Shown piece by piece: positions 17,329 through 26,809 of a DNA stretch of 64,000 bases. The stretch covers positions 113,514-177,513 of the forward strand of contig NZ_JGYG01000009.1 of assembly GCF_000740795.1 (NCBI RefSeq), read 5' to 3'. Origin of the DNA: Haematobacter massiliensis (lineage in GTDB: Bacteria; Pseudomonadota; Alphaproteobacteria; Rhodobacterales; Rhodobacteraceae). Below the pieces are notes generated by a model. It made no database searches. It was given only the letters and a program-made list of their open reading frames with translations, and was not told the DNA's origin. How positions within the stretch are numbered: the stretch's first letter is position 1; the number at the start of each line of letters is the position of its first letter. A program made the translations under genes and the position numbers.

Positions 17329-18258
17329 TCAGAATTCGATGCGCTGCGCCTCTCCCAGCACCTCCGCCAGAACCGATGCGGCCAATGTCCTCGGATCGCG
17401 AGCGGAGGGGATGAGACCTACCGGACCCCGCGCCCGGGCAATATCCGCCTCGCTCACACCCAGATCGCGCATCCTTGCAGAGCGCAGGCGGCGCGCCCGC
17501 TGGCTGCCGAGAGCGCCGATATAGAAGGCATCCGTGGCCAGCGCACCCTTCAGGATCTCCGGCTCCCAGTCGTGATCGTGGAAGAACAGGACGATTGCCG
17601 TCCATGGATCGACCGCAACATCAGGCATCGTCGGGCGTGCAAGGGTGGTCACGACGGCGCCGGACCCGAGGAGGCTCTCCGGGTCTGGAGAGAATGCCTC
17701 GATGGACCAGCCCGCGCTCCGCACGAAGGCTGCGAAAGTGGCAGCTTCCGGGCCGCGCCCGAATACCAGAAACCGCAGATCGGGCGTCAGGCAAAGGTGG
17801 AACCGGTCGCCCTCCTGCCCGGTTGAGGCCCCGCCCGTGGGCGCTTCCATGAGCCGCCCGTCAGGCTCCACCACGAGAGAGATCGTCTTGCGCGCCTCCC
17901 GTGCTGCAACGGCCCTCGCAAGCACTGCCCGGTCAGGACGGGGCAGGATCAGGATGTCCAGCCCGCCTCCGCAGGGCAGTTCTATATCCCTGAAGGGCGA
18001 GCCTGCGCCGTAACGCAACCTGCGCGGCTGGTTGTCTGTCATGGCTTCGGCGGCATGAAGCGCGACATCACCGTCTATGCAGCCAGAGGACAGCATTCCG
18101 ATGCGCGCCCCATCAGGCGACACGGCCATCATCGCGCCGACAGGCCGATAGGACGGCCCCTCCACGTGAGTGATGATCGCAAGCGCGCCCTCCGGCACTC
18201 TCGAAAGCGCGGCCAGCGGGTCTTCTGCTCGGGCGCTGGCAAAGATCGCATCTGCCAT
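17329..18258 (-). CDS. XdhC/CoxI family molybdoenzyme maturation protein (orphan)
   Basis: A 309-residue member of the XdhC/CoxI family, which helps insert or sulfurate the molybdenum cofactor of xanthine dehydrogenase-like enzymes. It has an N-terminal XdhC domain (SSGCIDGDVALHA, LPCGGGLDILILPRP) and a C-terminal NAD-binding-type domain (YIGALGSQRARRLR). I chose the ATG at 18258, preceded by AAGGAG; the frame is open further upstream without family sequence. No xdhA, xdhB or cox genes are in the window. It is divergent from the patB-like gene. Confidence 0.88.
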   Translation of the reverse strand: MADAIFASARAEDPLAALSRVPEGALAIITHVEGPSYRPVGAMMAVSPDGARIGMLSSGCIDGDVALHAAEAMTDNQPRRLRYGAGSPFRDIELPCGGGLDILILPRPDRAVLARAVAAREARKTISLVVEPDGRLMEAPTGGASTGQEGDRFHLCLTPDLRFLVFGRGPEAATFAAFVRSAGWSIEAFSPDPESLLGSGAVVTTLARPTMPDVAVDPWTAIVLFFHDHDWEPEILKGALATDAFYIGALGSQRARRLRSARMRDLGVSEADIARARGPVGLIPSARDPRTLAASVLAEVLGEAQRIEF

Positions 18259-18417
18259 GGCTTGCTCCTTCATCAGCGGGCGGCTCGGTGGCGCGTCTAT
18301 CGGCAAATATGGGGGTACCACAGAACTTCGCCAACACTTTCTCCTTCCCCGGTTGGGATAGGGGGTTGCACCTCGAAACCCCGGAGATAAGGCTTCGGCC
18401 CAGAAAAGGAGATGACC

Positions 18418-19602
18418 ATGACCTCTGCCCCCGATTTCGATGAGGTGATCGACCGCCGCGGCACGCATTCCTCAAAATGGGACATGATGAGCCGGAACTA
18501 CGGGGTATCCGCCGATACCGGCATCGCGATGTGGGTGGCGGATATGGACTTCCGACCCCCGGAAGCGGTGCAGCGGGCGGTCGAAGACATGGCGCGGCAC
18601 GGTATCTATGGCTATTTCGGCGATGACGGGGCCTATCTCGACGCCATACGCTGGTGGATGGCCGAGCGGCATCGCTGGGAGGTGGAGCCGGAGGCCATCA
18701 TGACCGTGCACGGGCTGGTGAACGGCACGGGTCTCTGTGTGCAGACATGGACGGAGCCGGGGGATGGTGTCGTGCTGTTCACGCCGGTGTACCACGCCTT
18801 TGCCCGTGTCATCCGCGCCGCCGGGCGGGAGGTCGTGGAATGCCCGCTGGCGCTGGACGAAGGCCGTTACGTGCCGGATTTCGCCGCTGCGGATGCCCAG
18901 ATGACCGGGCGGGAGAAGATGGTGATCCTCTGCTCGCCACACAATCCGGGCGGTCGTGTCTGGACAGTGGAGGAGCTGCGTGGCTTTGCCGATTTCGCCA
19001 AGCGGCACGACCTGATCCTCGTCTCGGACGAAATTCACCACGACCTGATTTATCCGGGGCAGAAGCATACCGCCATGCCGCTGGCCGCGCCGGATATCCT
19101 CGACCGTCTGGTGATGATGACCGCGACCACCAAGACCTTCAACATCGCCGGCTCCCACACCGGCAATGTGATTATCCCGGACCCGCATCTGCGCAAGCGG
19201 TTTCAGGCGACGCTGGGCGCGGTGGGCATCTCCCCCAACAGCTTCGGGCTGCATATGGCCACGGCTGCCTATTCGCCGGAGGGCGCGGCCTGGGTGGATG
19301 GCTTGATGACCTATCTGGAGGGCAACCGCGAAGTTTTCGATGACGGCCTTTCGGCTATCCCGGGAATATTCTCCATGCCGCTGGAGGCGACCTATCTTGC
19401 CTGGGTGGATTTCACCGGCCTCGGCATGAGCGAGGCCGAAGTCCTGCGGCGGGTGGAGGGAGAGGCGGGCATCGCGGCCAACCACGGCACCACCTTCGGG
19501 CGGGGCGGGGACGGTTTCCTTCGCTTCAACCTTGCCACGCCGCGCAGCCGGGTGGAGGAGGCCGTGGATCGCCTCCGCCGCGCTTTTTCCGATATCCAGT
19601 AA
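18418..19602 (+). CDS. PatB/MalY-type PLP enzyme, probable cystathionine beta-lyase
   Basis: A PLP-dependent aminotransferase-fold protein of 394 residues, MalY/PatB group, whose members cleave cystathionine and other cysteine conjugates. Visible motifs are WVADMDFRPPEAV near residue 37, CSPHNPGGRVW near 177, SDEIHHDLIYPG near 206, and the PLP lysine in TATTKTFNIAGS near residue 238. The ATG at 18418 lies six bases after AAGGAG; an ATG at 18412 would be too close. The stop abuts the convergent lpxK stop with no gap. Confidence 0.9.
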   Translation: MTSAPDFDEVIDRRGTHSSKWDMMSRNYGVSADTGIAMWVADMDFRPPEAVQRAVEDMARHGIYGYFGDDGAYLDAIRWWMAERHRWEVEPEAIMTVHGLVNGTGLCVQTWTEPGDGVVLFTPVYHAFARVIRAAGREVVECPLALDEGRYVPDFAAADAQMTGREKMVILCSPHNPGGRVWTVEELRGFADFAKRHDLILVSDEIHHDLIYPGQKHTAMPLAAPDILDRLVMMTATTKTFNIAGSHTGNVIIPDPHLRKRFQATLGAVGISPNSFGLHMATAAYSPEGAAWVDGLMTYLEGNREVFDDGLSAIPGIFSMPLEATYLAWVDFTGLGMSEAEVLRRVEGEAGIAANHGTTFGRGGDGFLRFNLATPRSRVEEAVDRLRRAFSDIQ

Positions 19603-20595
19603 CTACAACCCGATCCTGTCGAGGGCCGCATCCAGCGGCCCCCAGTCCTCCAGGACAAGACGGACGGGCAGGGTAAGCACGCTGGAGCGGAAGGAGGCGG
19701 GCAATCGCGCCGCGTCCTTTTCCGTCGTGACGAGCTGCAATCCCCCTGTTCGCGCATCGGCCGCCAGCCGGTTCAGCAGCGGGGCAGAGAAGGCCGCATG
19801 ATCCGGTAGAGCCTCCGCCCGCACGATCTCTGCGCCAAGCGAGCGCAGGGTGGCAAAGAACTTTTCGGGGCGTCCGATCCCCGCAAAGGCCAGAACGCGA
19901 AGCCCGTCCCAGTCCATCCCGGTCTGAAGCGGGATCAGCGCCCCGCGCAGCCGGGGCACAGGGATGTCCGCCCCCCATTGCCCATCGAATTGGGCCTGCG
20001 CCGCGGCATCGCCGATCGTCAGCAGCAGGTCTGCCCGCTTCAGCCCCGCCGCTACAGGTTCCCGCAGCGGTCCGGCGGGCAGGACGCGGCCATTGCCAAA
20101 CCCCGTTCCCGCATCGGCGACCACGAGGGAGAGGGATTTGGCAACGGCAGGGTTCTGCAATCCGTCGTCCAGCAGCACGGCTTTCATCCCGCTCGCAATG
20201 GCGGCTCTTACCCCTGCCGCCCTGTCGCGTGCGACCCAGACGGGACCGAAGGCAGCGAGCAGCAAAGGTTCGTCGCCCACCTCCTCAGCCCGGTGGCGGA
20301 CAGGATCAACCCGCACCGGTCCGGGAAGCCTGCCCCCATAACCGCGGGAGACCACCCCCGCCGTCACACCCCGATCAGCGAGCCGTTGGAGAAGCGCAAT
20401 GACGGTTGGCGTCTTTCCCGTGCCGCCTGCATTGATATTGCCCACGCAGATCACGGGCACTTCCGGTTGAAGCTCCGGCGCGCGCGCGACACGCCGTGCC
20501 GTGGCGGAGGCATAGATGCAGCCCAATGGGCCAAGGAGCCTTGCGCGCCAATCCGGCCGCTCCGGTGAGGTAAACCAGAACCTTGGTGCCTGCAT
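19603..20595 (-). CDS. lpxK: LpxK, tetraacyldisaccharide 4'-kinase
   Basis: Inner-membrane kinase that phosphorylates the lipid A disaccharide at the 4' position. It has 330 residues, the family length. An N-terminal hydrophobic patch is followed by the P-loop [16 protein letters not shown] near residue 53 and the [13 protein letters not shown] motif, then LDDGLQNP, all diagnostic. The ATG overlaps the stop of the upstream WaaA-family gene (ATGA). The next lipid A enzyme expected in this order would be WaaA, consistent with its neighbour. Confidence 0.95.
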   Translation of the reverse strand: MQAPRFWFTSPERPDWRARLLGPLGCIYASATARRVARAPELQPEVPVICVGNINAGGTGKTPTVIALLQRLADRGVTAGVVSRGYGGRLPGPVRVDPVRHRAEEVGDEPLLLAAFGPVWVARDRAAGVRAAIASGMKAVLLDDGLQNPAVAKSLSLVVADAGTGFGNGRVLPAGPLREPVAAGLKRADLLLTIGDAAAQAQFDGQWGADIPVPRLRGALIPLQTGMDWDGLRVLAFAGIGRPEKFFATLRSLGAEIVRAEALPDHAAFSAPLLNRLAADARTGGLQLVTTEKDAARLPASFRSSVLTLPVRLVLEDWGPLDAALDRIGL

Positions 20596-21881
20596 CAGAC
20601 CGCCCCGCCGAGCTTTGCCGCCGCGGCCTCATCAAGCGCGCGGAGCAGAAGCTCGACGACCCCGTCGGTGACTTCCGCGCCGCTGGAGGTCACTTCCCAG
20701 GCATTGTGAGCCATCTGCGCCGCCCGGTCGGGAGCCAGCAGTTCGCTGAGCGCGCTGCCGAATTCCGGCGCGCCCCGCAGGACACGCGATGCGCCCCCGC
20801 GCCCCAGCCGGGCATAGGCAGCCGAATGGGGATCGGTCTTCGGGCCATGCAGGATGGCGGAGCCGAGTGCAGCGGCCTCATAGGGATGTCGCGGCGTACC
20901 CTTGCCCGAAAGTGTGCCGCCGAAATAGGTCACCGGGGCAAGGCGATACCACAGGCCAAGCTCGCCCTCCGTATCGGCGATATAGATCTGCTCGGCTTCC
21001 ACCGGCTCCTCCTCCCGCGAGCGGAGCGCCACTTCCCAGCCTTCCTCCTGAAGACGGCGGGCAAGGGCGGGGCCGTTTTCCGGGTCTTCGGGAACGACAA
21101 TCATCAAAAGCCGATGACGGAGCCCCAGAGCAGCATTATGAGCGGCGATGGCGACCGTCTCCTCCGCCTCGGGCAGCCCCACGGCGAGCCAGACCGGACG
21201 TGTGCGGAGCATATGAGCGAGATCGTCACGCTCCGCTTCGGTGCAGGGGAGCGCCCCATGACCCTCTTCCAGACGGCCCGAGATCTCCACCTGCTCCGGG
21301 CGCGCCCCCATCCGCCGCCAGTTCCGGAGCGCAGTTTCGTCCTGCACCAGTATCCGGGAGATCCGGCGCAGCATCGCTCGGGAGACACCGGGCCACCAGC
21401 GCCAGCCGCCCCGTGCGGGCGCACTCACGCCGTCGATCACGATGATCGGGGTGCCGCGACGATAACCGGCATCGATCACCGCTGGCAGGAGCTCTCCGCC
21501 GACGAGAACGATCAGCCCCGGTCGCCAGTGCTCCAGAAACCGGGCGGCTGCGGCCTCCGTCTGGGGGCTGTCCGTGCCAGTTTCCTCCCCCGTCATCACC
21601 ACCTGCGCGCTGGGTCGAACGCGGCGCAGGCGGCGGACAAGCTCATCGGCTGCGGCACGGTGCCCTGCGGAAGCCAGGTGGAACCACAGGACGGTCCCCT
21701 CAGGTCGCGCGGCAAGGGTTGCTTCCGCGTCGGAAGCGCCGGGGGGAGGGGCTGCGCCGATCCGCAGATAAGTGCGCAGGGCAAAGGATCCGCCGGTTTT
21801 CCCGGCGGCTTTCGGTGTGGTATCCGCTGTCGCGGCGGGCAGATCTTCTGCCTGCGAAGCTTGGGCGCCTAGGTCAGCCAC
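20595..21881 (-). CDS. Divergent WaaA/KdtA-family glycosyltransferase (Kdo transferase-like) lacking the catalytic Glu
   Basis: A GT30-type protein of 428 residues from the GTG at 21881, which overlaps the DUF4170 stop by eight bases and follows GAGGAG. WaaA landmarks are recognisable: a TELWP equivalent GGELLP, the [15 protein letters not shown] segment and [21 protein letters not shown]. However, the SVGE motif that holds the catalytic base (Glu60 of E. coli WaaA) reads ASAGH, with His74 in that place, and VPRHPER is VPEDPEN. The protein may be a paralogue with changed or lost activity, or a lineage-specific Kdo transferase. It is coupled to lpxK. Confidence 0.82.
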   Translation of the reverse strand: MADLGAQASQAEDLPAATADTTPKAAGKTGGSFALRTYLRIGAAPPPGASDAEATLAARPEGTVLWFHLASAGHRAAADELVRRLRRVRPSAQVVMTGEETGTDSPQTEAAAARFLEHWRPGLIVLVGGELLPAVIDAGYRRGTPIIVIDGVSAPARGGWRWWPGVSRAMLRRISRILVQDETALRNWRRMGARPEQVEISGRLEEGHGALPCTEAERDDLAHMLRTRPVWLAVGLPEAEETVAIAAHNAALGLRHRLLMIVVPEDPENGPALARRLQEEGWEVALRSREEEPVEAEQIYIADTEGELGLWYRLAPVTYFGGTLSGKGTPRHPYEAAALGSAILHGPKTDPHSAAYARLGRGGASRVLRGAPEFGSALSELLAPDRAAQMAHNAWEVTSSGAEVTDGVVELLLRALDEAAAAKLGGAV

Positions 21882-22116
21882 CGAGCTCCTCGGTCGTGCT
21901 CGTCTCCCGCTCCTCATCGCGCAGGCGATGGAGATGCGCGATGAAATAACGGGTCTGGGCCTCGTCCACCGTGCGCTGCGCTGCCGATTTCCACGCGGAA
22001 TAGGCGGAAGCGTAGTCCGGGAAGATGCCGACGATATCAATGGCCTTCACGTCGCTGAAAACGGTTGAGGAGACATCTTTCAGCTCTCCCCCGAACACGA
22101 GATGCAGGCGTTGCAT
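21874..22116 (-). CDS. DUF4170 family small protein
   Basis: An 80-residue protein, MQRLHLVFGGELKD at the start, with the FPDYASAYSAWKSAAQRTVD centre typical of DUF4170, a family of unknown function found next to LPS genes in alphaproteobacteria. No signal peptide or membrane segment is seen. Its stop lies inside the start of the WaaA-like gene (eight-base overlap), so the two are probably translated together. Confidence 0.82.
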   Translation of the reverse strand: MQRLHLVFGGELKDVSSTVFSDVKAIDIVGIFPDYASAYSAWKSAAQRTVDEAQTRYFIAHLHRLRDEERETSTTEELGG

Positions 22117-22189
22117 TTGCCGTCCTTCCAGCCTTGTTGAGGATGGCGGAAGTTACGACATGTGCCCGCGCGCCTCAAGGGAGGCTGGT

Positions 22190-22978
22190 TCACGGATCGG
22201 GCAGCAGCCCGTCCAGCAGCTTTCCCTGCAATTCGGGCGAGGCGGCGACGATTCCTGGGACCAGGGGTATGCGCCGGTTGAACAGCGGCTGCTCTCCACG
22301 CCGATCCGTCACCACTGCCCCCGCCCGTGCGGCGATCAGTCCCCCGGCCGCCATATCCCATTCCCAGGTGTCACGAAGCACGACCAGCGCATCGAACCGC
22401 CCCTCTGCGATCAGGCAAAGCCGGAAGGCGATGGAGGCGCGGAATACCTGCCGCATCGGCGGGATCACTCCGCCCCGCCATATGCCGGATTGAAGCACCG
22501 GTCTTGTCGCGAGGATCGTTCCCCCCGACGGATCCGTCCGTCCGCTGGCCCCTATGGGCACGCCATTCAGGGCCGCCGGGCCGTCCGCCGTTGCCGTATA
22601 GAGCGCGGCCATCTGCGGAAGATACACGACACCCGCAATCACGCGCCCTTCCTCCGCTACCGCGATGGAATGCGCAAAGCTCGGCTCTCCCGCCATGAAG
22701 GAACGCGTGCCGTCTATGGGATCGACGATGAAGACCCGCCGCGCGCCAAGGCGTGCCTCGTTATCGTTGCTTTCCTCTGACAGCCAGCCGTAATCCGGCC
22801 GTGCCGTGGCCAGCATCTCTCGCAGCATCTGGTTGACGGCAAGATCGGCCTCCGTCACAGGCCCCGCGCCGTCCGGTTTTTCCCATGCCTCCGGCTTCCG
22901 GCGCCAGTAGCGGGACGAGATCTCCCCCGCCCGCCGGGCCGCGTCAATCAGGAGTGCGAGGTCATCATGATCCGGCAA
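22190..22978 (-). CDS. Inositol monophosphatase family phosphatase (CysQ/SuhB-like)
   Basis: A metal-dependent phosphatase of 262 residues in the IMPase superfamily. Motifs: KPDGAGPVTEADLAVN near residue 34, WLSEES near 65, the metal site DPIDGTRSFMAGEP near 86, and WEWDMAAGGLIA near 204. CysQ-type 3'(2'),5'-bisphosphate nucleotidase is likely but SuhB-like activity cannot be excluded. Its 5' end overlaps the pmbA stop by 14 bases; PmbA and this phosphatase are therefore coupled. Confidence 0.9.
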   Translation of the reverse strand: MPDHDDLALLIDAARRAGEISSRYWRRKPEAWEKPDGAGPVTEADLAVNQMLREMLATARPDYGWLSEESNDNEARLGARRVFIVDPIDGTRSFMAGEPSFAHSIAVAEEGRVIAGVVYLPQMAALYTATADGPAALNGVPIGASGRTDPSGGTILATRPVLQSGIWRGGVIPPMRQVFRASIAFRLCLIAEGRFDALVVLRDTWEWDMAAGGLIAARAGAVVTDRRGEQPLFNRRIPLVPGIVAASPELQGKLLDGLLPDP

Positions 22979-24305
22979 CCGTCATTTCCCCGACGAAAAG
23001 GCTCGGCACCACACGGGACAGATGAGTGCGCGCGTCATTGGCCGGAACGATCCGCGCCAGCATGTCGCGCAGGTTGCCCGCGATCGTGCATTCGTTCACC
23101 GGATAGGAGATCTGCCCGCCCTCTACCCAGAATCCCGACGCGCCGCGCGAATAATCCCCTGTATTGGGATTGATCGTCGCCCCGATGAAGGAGGTGACCA
23201 GAAGCCCGGTTCCCATGGCGGAAAGCAGATCATCGCGCGTGGCCTGACCTTGGCTCAGCGTGACATTGGTAATACCGGGCGACGGGGGTGCGCTGGTGCC
23301 GCGCACCGCATTCCCCGTGCTCTCCATGCCGAGCTGCCGCCCCGTGGCGAGATCCAGCGTCCAACCCGTCAGCACCCCGTCGCGCACAATATGGCGGGGG
23401 CGGGCGGGCAGACCCTCCGCATCGAAGGGGCGGGAGCCGAAAACGCCGGCGCGGAGCGGGTCTTCGGTAAGGCTCATCGCTTCCGGCAGCACGACCTCTC
23501 CCAACGCGTTCCGCAGCCAGGAGGAACCGCGCGCGATGGCGCTGCCGTTCACCGCCTCCAGCAGATGCCCGATGAGCGAGCTGGAGATCCGCTCGTCAAA
23601 CAGCACGGGAAACATGCCCGTGGCTGGCTTGCGCGCGCCGGCGCGCTCCAGCGTCCGCTCCGCCGCAATGCGGCCGATGGTTTCGGCAGTATCCATATCG
23701 GCAAGGCGGACGCGGCTGTCGGCATAGTAATCCCGCTCCATGCCGGTGCCCGTCCCGGTGATGGCAAGGCAGGAGAGGGAATGCCAGGACCGCGCATAGC
23801 CCCCCGAGAACCCGTTGCTCGTGGCCAGATGGATGCGGCGGACCCCTGCCGTAGCGGAGCTTTCCGCCTGTTCGATACCCTTGTGGGAGAGCGCGGCGGC
23901 TTCCGCCTCCCGCGCGCGGCCCTCGAGATCGGCGGGAAGGGGCGCTTCCTCCTCCGCCGAAAGCTCCAGCACCGCCGTGTTCCAGTCCCGCGCCAGTTGC
24001 TCAGGGTCTGCAAGCCCGATCCAGCGATCCTCTGGGGCGGCGCGTGCCATGGCGACGGCGCGTTCGGCGATCTCGTCCAGCGTGCGTGCGCTGATGTCGG
24101 AGGCGGAGACACAGGCCTGCCGCTTGCCGATCAGCACGCGGAGACCGATCTCCACCCCGTCGGAGCGCGAAGCCTGTTCCAGCCGCCCGTGACGGACGTC
24201 GACCTCCACGCTGGAGCCGTCCACGGCAAGGGCATCCGCCGCTTCCGCCCCTGCACGGCGGGCCGCTTCCAGCACCGCCACGGTCAGTTTCTCAAGATCC
24301 GCCAT
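22965..24305 (-). CDS. pmbA: PmbA/TldE, metalloprotease complex subunit
   Basis: A 446-residue TldD/PmbA-family protein. PmbA (TldE) works with TldD in proteolysis of modified peptides and unfolded regions. The C-terminal region GATINPNTGDYSRGASGFW followed by GGQISYPVNECTIAGNL is diagnostic for PmbA. It lacks the HEXXXH metal motif seen in TldD, as expected for TldE, since the metal site belongs to the partner. No tldD lies in the window. First gene of the minus-strand run pmbA, IMPase, DUF4170, waaA-like, lpxK. Confidence 0.94.
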   Translation of the reverse strand: MADLEKLTVAVLEAARRAGAEAADALAVDGSSVEVDVRHGRLEQASRSDGVEIGLRVLIGKRQACVSASDISARTLDEIAERAVAMARAAPEDRWIGLADPEQLARDWNTAVLELSAEEEAPLPADLEGRAREAEAAALSHKGIEQAESSATAGVRRIHLATSNGFSGGYARSWHSLSCLAITGTGTGMERDYYADSRVRLADMDTAETIGRIAAERTLERAGARKPATGMFPVLFDERISSSLIGHLLEAVNGSAIARGSSWLRNALGEVVLPEAMSLTEDPLRAGVFGSRPFDAEGLPARPRHIVRDGVLTGWTLDLATGRQLGMESTGNAVRGTSAPPSPGITNVTLSQGQATRDDLLSAMGTGLLVTSFIGATINPNTGDYSRGASGFWVEGGQISYPVNECTIAGNLRDMLARIVPANDARTHLSRVVPSLFVGEMTVAGS

Positions 24306-24365
24306 TCTTTCGGGCCTCCATTACCATTCCGAGGTAGGCCACCCCCGGCGTAAGGGCAAGCGCGC

Positions 24366-25946
24366 TCAGGGCAGCATGCCCTTGCCATTGGCGCGGATCG
24401 AGCCGCTCTGGGTAAGTTCAATACGTGTCGTCAGCGTGCCAGGCTCTGGCCCGGGGCGGGAAAATCCCTGCAGCATCATCTTGGCGACCATCGCTTGCTG
24501 CGGGGCGAGCAGGCCAAGCTGCACGAGCCTGTCCACCGCCTGATCGCTGCCACGGATCGTCAGGTCCACCCCGCCAACGGGTTTAGGCAGGCCGTCCCAG
24601 GTCGTCAGGTCGGTGTTGTCGATGGTAAAGGCGCCACGCCCCTTTACCCCCGCGCCGATGGCGGAAATGTCCAGATCGTCGATGTTCACCGTCTCGAACT
24701 GATAGGGCGCCTCGCCCATGGCCGAGGGGTCGGACGGGTCGGCCAGCCACCGCATCGCGCCGGAGAGGGCGAGCGAGATCAGCGCCGGGTCGCGCGGCAG
24801 GATTCCGGTGGGATCGACCTGCTGCCACAGAAGGTCATCGGCGCGTACCCCCTCCAGCCTGCTCATGAAGCGGAAAGGCTCCGCGGTCTCCGCGATCCGC
24901 GCAGGGAAGGCCGCGTCGAAATTTGCACGATCCGCAGTGAGCGACATCGGGGGCGCTTCCGGCCCGCCGCTGACGCTCAGCCGTCCGGCCTCCGTCTCTC
25001 CCTTGTAGGCGACCTGCCCCTGGGTGAGGGCGTAATCCGCGCTGCCGCGTTCGGCCGTCGCCTCCACGATCCGCAGCTCCCCCTCGGGGTCGGTTTCGGT
25101 GAGGGTCAGGCTTACCGGTCCGTGACTTAGCGTTCCGCTGGCGGAAAGGCGGATCAGGTCTGCAAAGGTCGCGCCACCGGCGATCACGGGCAGCGCCCCG
25201 GTGGACAGGGTTTCGACCGACTGGGCGGAAAGCACCATCTGGTAGCTGCCGCCGGGGCCATCGGTCATCGCCTCCTCCCCCTCCGGCCCGCTCTGGGAGA
25301 GGGTGAGGCCCGCGGCCTCCACCTGCGTGCGGGTATCGACCTTGCGGTCCGCGTCCGCAGCCCCCGTGAAGCGGTAGGTGCCGGTGACACCGCTCGCCGT
25401 CATCTGAAGGGCGAGCGATCCGTCCACGGTTTCGCCGGTCTCCATCTCCTTCAGCGTGGCGGTAAGGGTCGGCATGGTCATCTGATAGGTGACATCCTCC
25501 GGCTCGCCCGTCGCGTGGAGGGCGAGGCCGGGATGGCTGATGAGGAGCGTCATCCGTGTCGGCACGGCCTCCTCCTCCTCTCCGTCGGCGAGCGCTTCGG
25601 GATCGGGAGGCAGGGTGCTCTCCACCACCAGGGGATATTCCGGGCTGAACGTCACATCGACGGCGCCGCCCGCTCCGGTCAGTGCGACCTGCGGGATGGT
25701 GCCGCTGATCCGGTCGGAGCCGTGCATCGCGCTGAAGGCCACATCCGTAAGCGTGAGCGTGCCGCCGGCGTCCGCCGCGTTTCCGGCCGAGAGTTCCTGC
25801 CCCGCGGCGCTCGCCTGTGCCTGCCAGTCCTGCCATAGCCCTGAGGGCGTCAGATCGGCCCGTGCGGCGAGCGTGGTTGCCATGAGGATCGCCGCCGCGC
25901 TAAGCACGGGGCGGGCGAGCTGCGGCATGAACTTCCGATACGGCAT
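24366..25946 (-). CDS. DUF2125 domain-containing exported protein
   Basis: A 526-residue protein with an N-terminal signal peptide (MPYRKFMPQLARPVL, hydrophobic AAAILMATTLA, ending ARA). I chose the ATG at 25946 because that signal begins there. The rest is a long repetitive beta-rich sequence with many short strand-like repeats, as in DUF2125 proteins of Rhodobacterales (related in pattern to AsmA-like envelope proteins). The C-terminal part ends in SGSIRANGKGMLP. It probably resides in the periplasm; the function is unknown. It stands alone between pmbA and the divergent SDR gene. Confidence 0.78.
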   Translation of the reverse strand: MPYRKFMPQLARPVLSAAAILMATTLAARADLTPSGLWQDWQAQASAAGQELSAGNAADAGGTLTLTDVAFSAMHGSDRISGTIPQVALTGAGGAVDVTFSPEYPLVVESTLPPDPEALADGEEEEAVPTRMTLLISHPGLALHATGEPEDVTYQMTMPTLTATLKEMETGETVDGSLALQMTASGVTGTYRFTGAADADRKVDTRTQVEAAGLTLSQSGPEGEEAMTDGPGGSYQMVLSAQSVETLSTGALPVIAGGATFADLIRLSASGTLSHGPVSLTLTETDPEGELRIVEATAERGSADYALTQGQVAYKGETEAGRLSVSGGPEAPPMSLTADRANFDAAFPARIAETAEPFRFMSRLEGVRADDLLWQQVDPTGILPRDPALISLALSGAMRWLADPSDPSAMGEAPYQFETVNIDDLDISAIGAGVKGRGAFTIDNTDLTTWDGLPKPVGGVDLTIRGSDQAVDRLVQLGLLAPQQAMVAKMMLQGFSRPGPEPGTLTTRIELTQSGSIRANGKGMLP

Positions 25947-26053
25947 CGTCGAACCCTTCGCGTCTGGAGGCCGGGGGCCACCATCTGGTGCGCCGGAAGG
26001 CAGGTCAAGCCCTTCGCCCGATCCCGGACGCGTGCTGACGGAGAGGTGACAGG

Positions 26054-26809
26054 ATGGCGGAACTAGAGGGGCGGATCGCGCTGATAACCGGTGCAGGGCG
26101 TGGCATCGGCGCGGCGACGGCACGGCTTTTCGTGGCCGAGGGTGCGCGCGTGGGGCTGGTCGGCCGAAATGCGGCGCAGCTTGTCGAGCTGGCAGCGGAA
26201 CTTGGGCCAAACGCCCATGCATTGCCCTGCGATGTCGCGGAATTCGGGCAGGTGAGCGCCGCGGTGGATCGGCTGGCCGCGGTGTTTGGCGCCCCCGATA
26301 TTCTCATCAACAATGCAGGTGTCGTCGATCCTATCGCCCCCTTGGCGGACAGCGATCCGGCAGACTGGGCGGCCTCCGTCACCATCAACCTGACCGGCGT
26401 CTATAACGGCATGCGGGCGGTTCTGCCGGAAATGCTGGCGCGGGGCGCGGGCACCATTCTCACTGTCTCCTCCGGCGCGGCGCATAATCCGCTGGAAGGA
26501 TGGAGCGCCTACTGCTCCGGCAAGGCGGGCGCGGCGATGCTGACGCGGGCCTGCGATCTGGAGAACCGCCAGAAGGGTATCCGCGTCATGGGCCTGTCGC
26601 CCGGGACAGTGCGGACGGAGATGCAGGTCCGCATCCGGGCCTCCGGCATCAACCGGGTCAGTCAGCTCGACCCCTCCGTCCATGTGCCGCCGGAATGGCC
26701 TGCACGGGCGCTTCTATGGATGTGCGGACCAGAGGCGCACGTCCACCTCGGGGAGGAGCTCGCGCTCCGCGACGAGGGTCTCCGCGCTCGGCTGGGTCTG
26801 ACGGGATGA
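26054..26809 (+). CDS. Short-chain dehydrogenase/reductase (SDR)
   Basis: A classical NAD(P)-dependent SDR of 251 residues. TGAGRGIG binds the cofactor near residue 13, NNAG is near 90, the catalytic serine is in VSSGAAH, and the YCSGK motif supplies Tyr and Lys near residues 152-156. GACAGG upstream is a weak ribosome-binding site. The stop overlaps the start of the enoyl-CoA hydratase gene (ATGA), so the two work from one message, possibly in a fatty-acid or acyl-CoA degradation pathway. Substrate unknown. Confidence 0.9.
   Translation: MAELEGRIALITGAGRGIGAATARLFVAEGARVGLVGRNAAQLVELAAELGPNAHALPCDVAEFGQVSAAVDRLAAVFGAPDILINNAGVVDPIAPLADSDPADWAASVTINLTGVYNGMRAVLPEMLARGAGTILTVSSGAAHNPLEGWSAYCSGKAGAAMLTRACDLENRQKGIRVMGLSPGTVRTEMQVRIRASGINRVSQLDPSVHVPPEWPARALLWMCGPEAHVHLGEELALRDEGLRARLGLTG

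Noticed and set aside
22965..24305. Call of TldD
   Set aside because: The HEXXXH motif is absent and the C-terminal motifs match PmbA/TldE.
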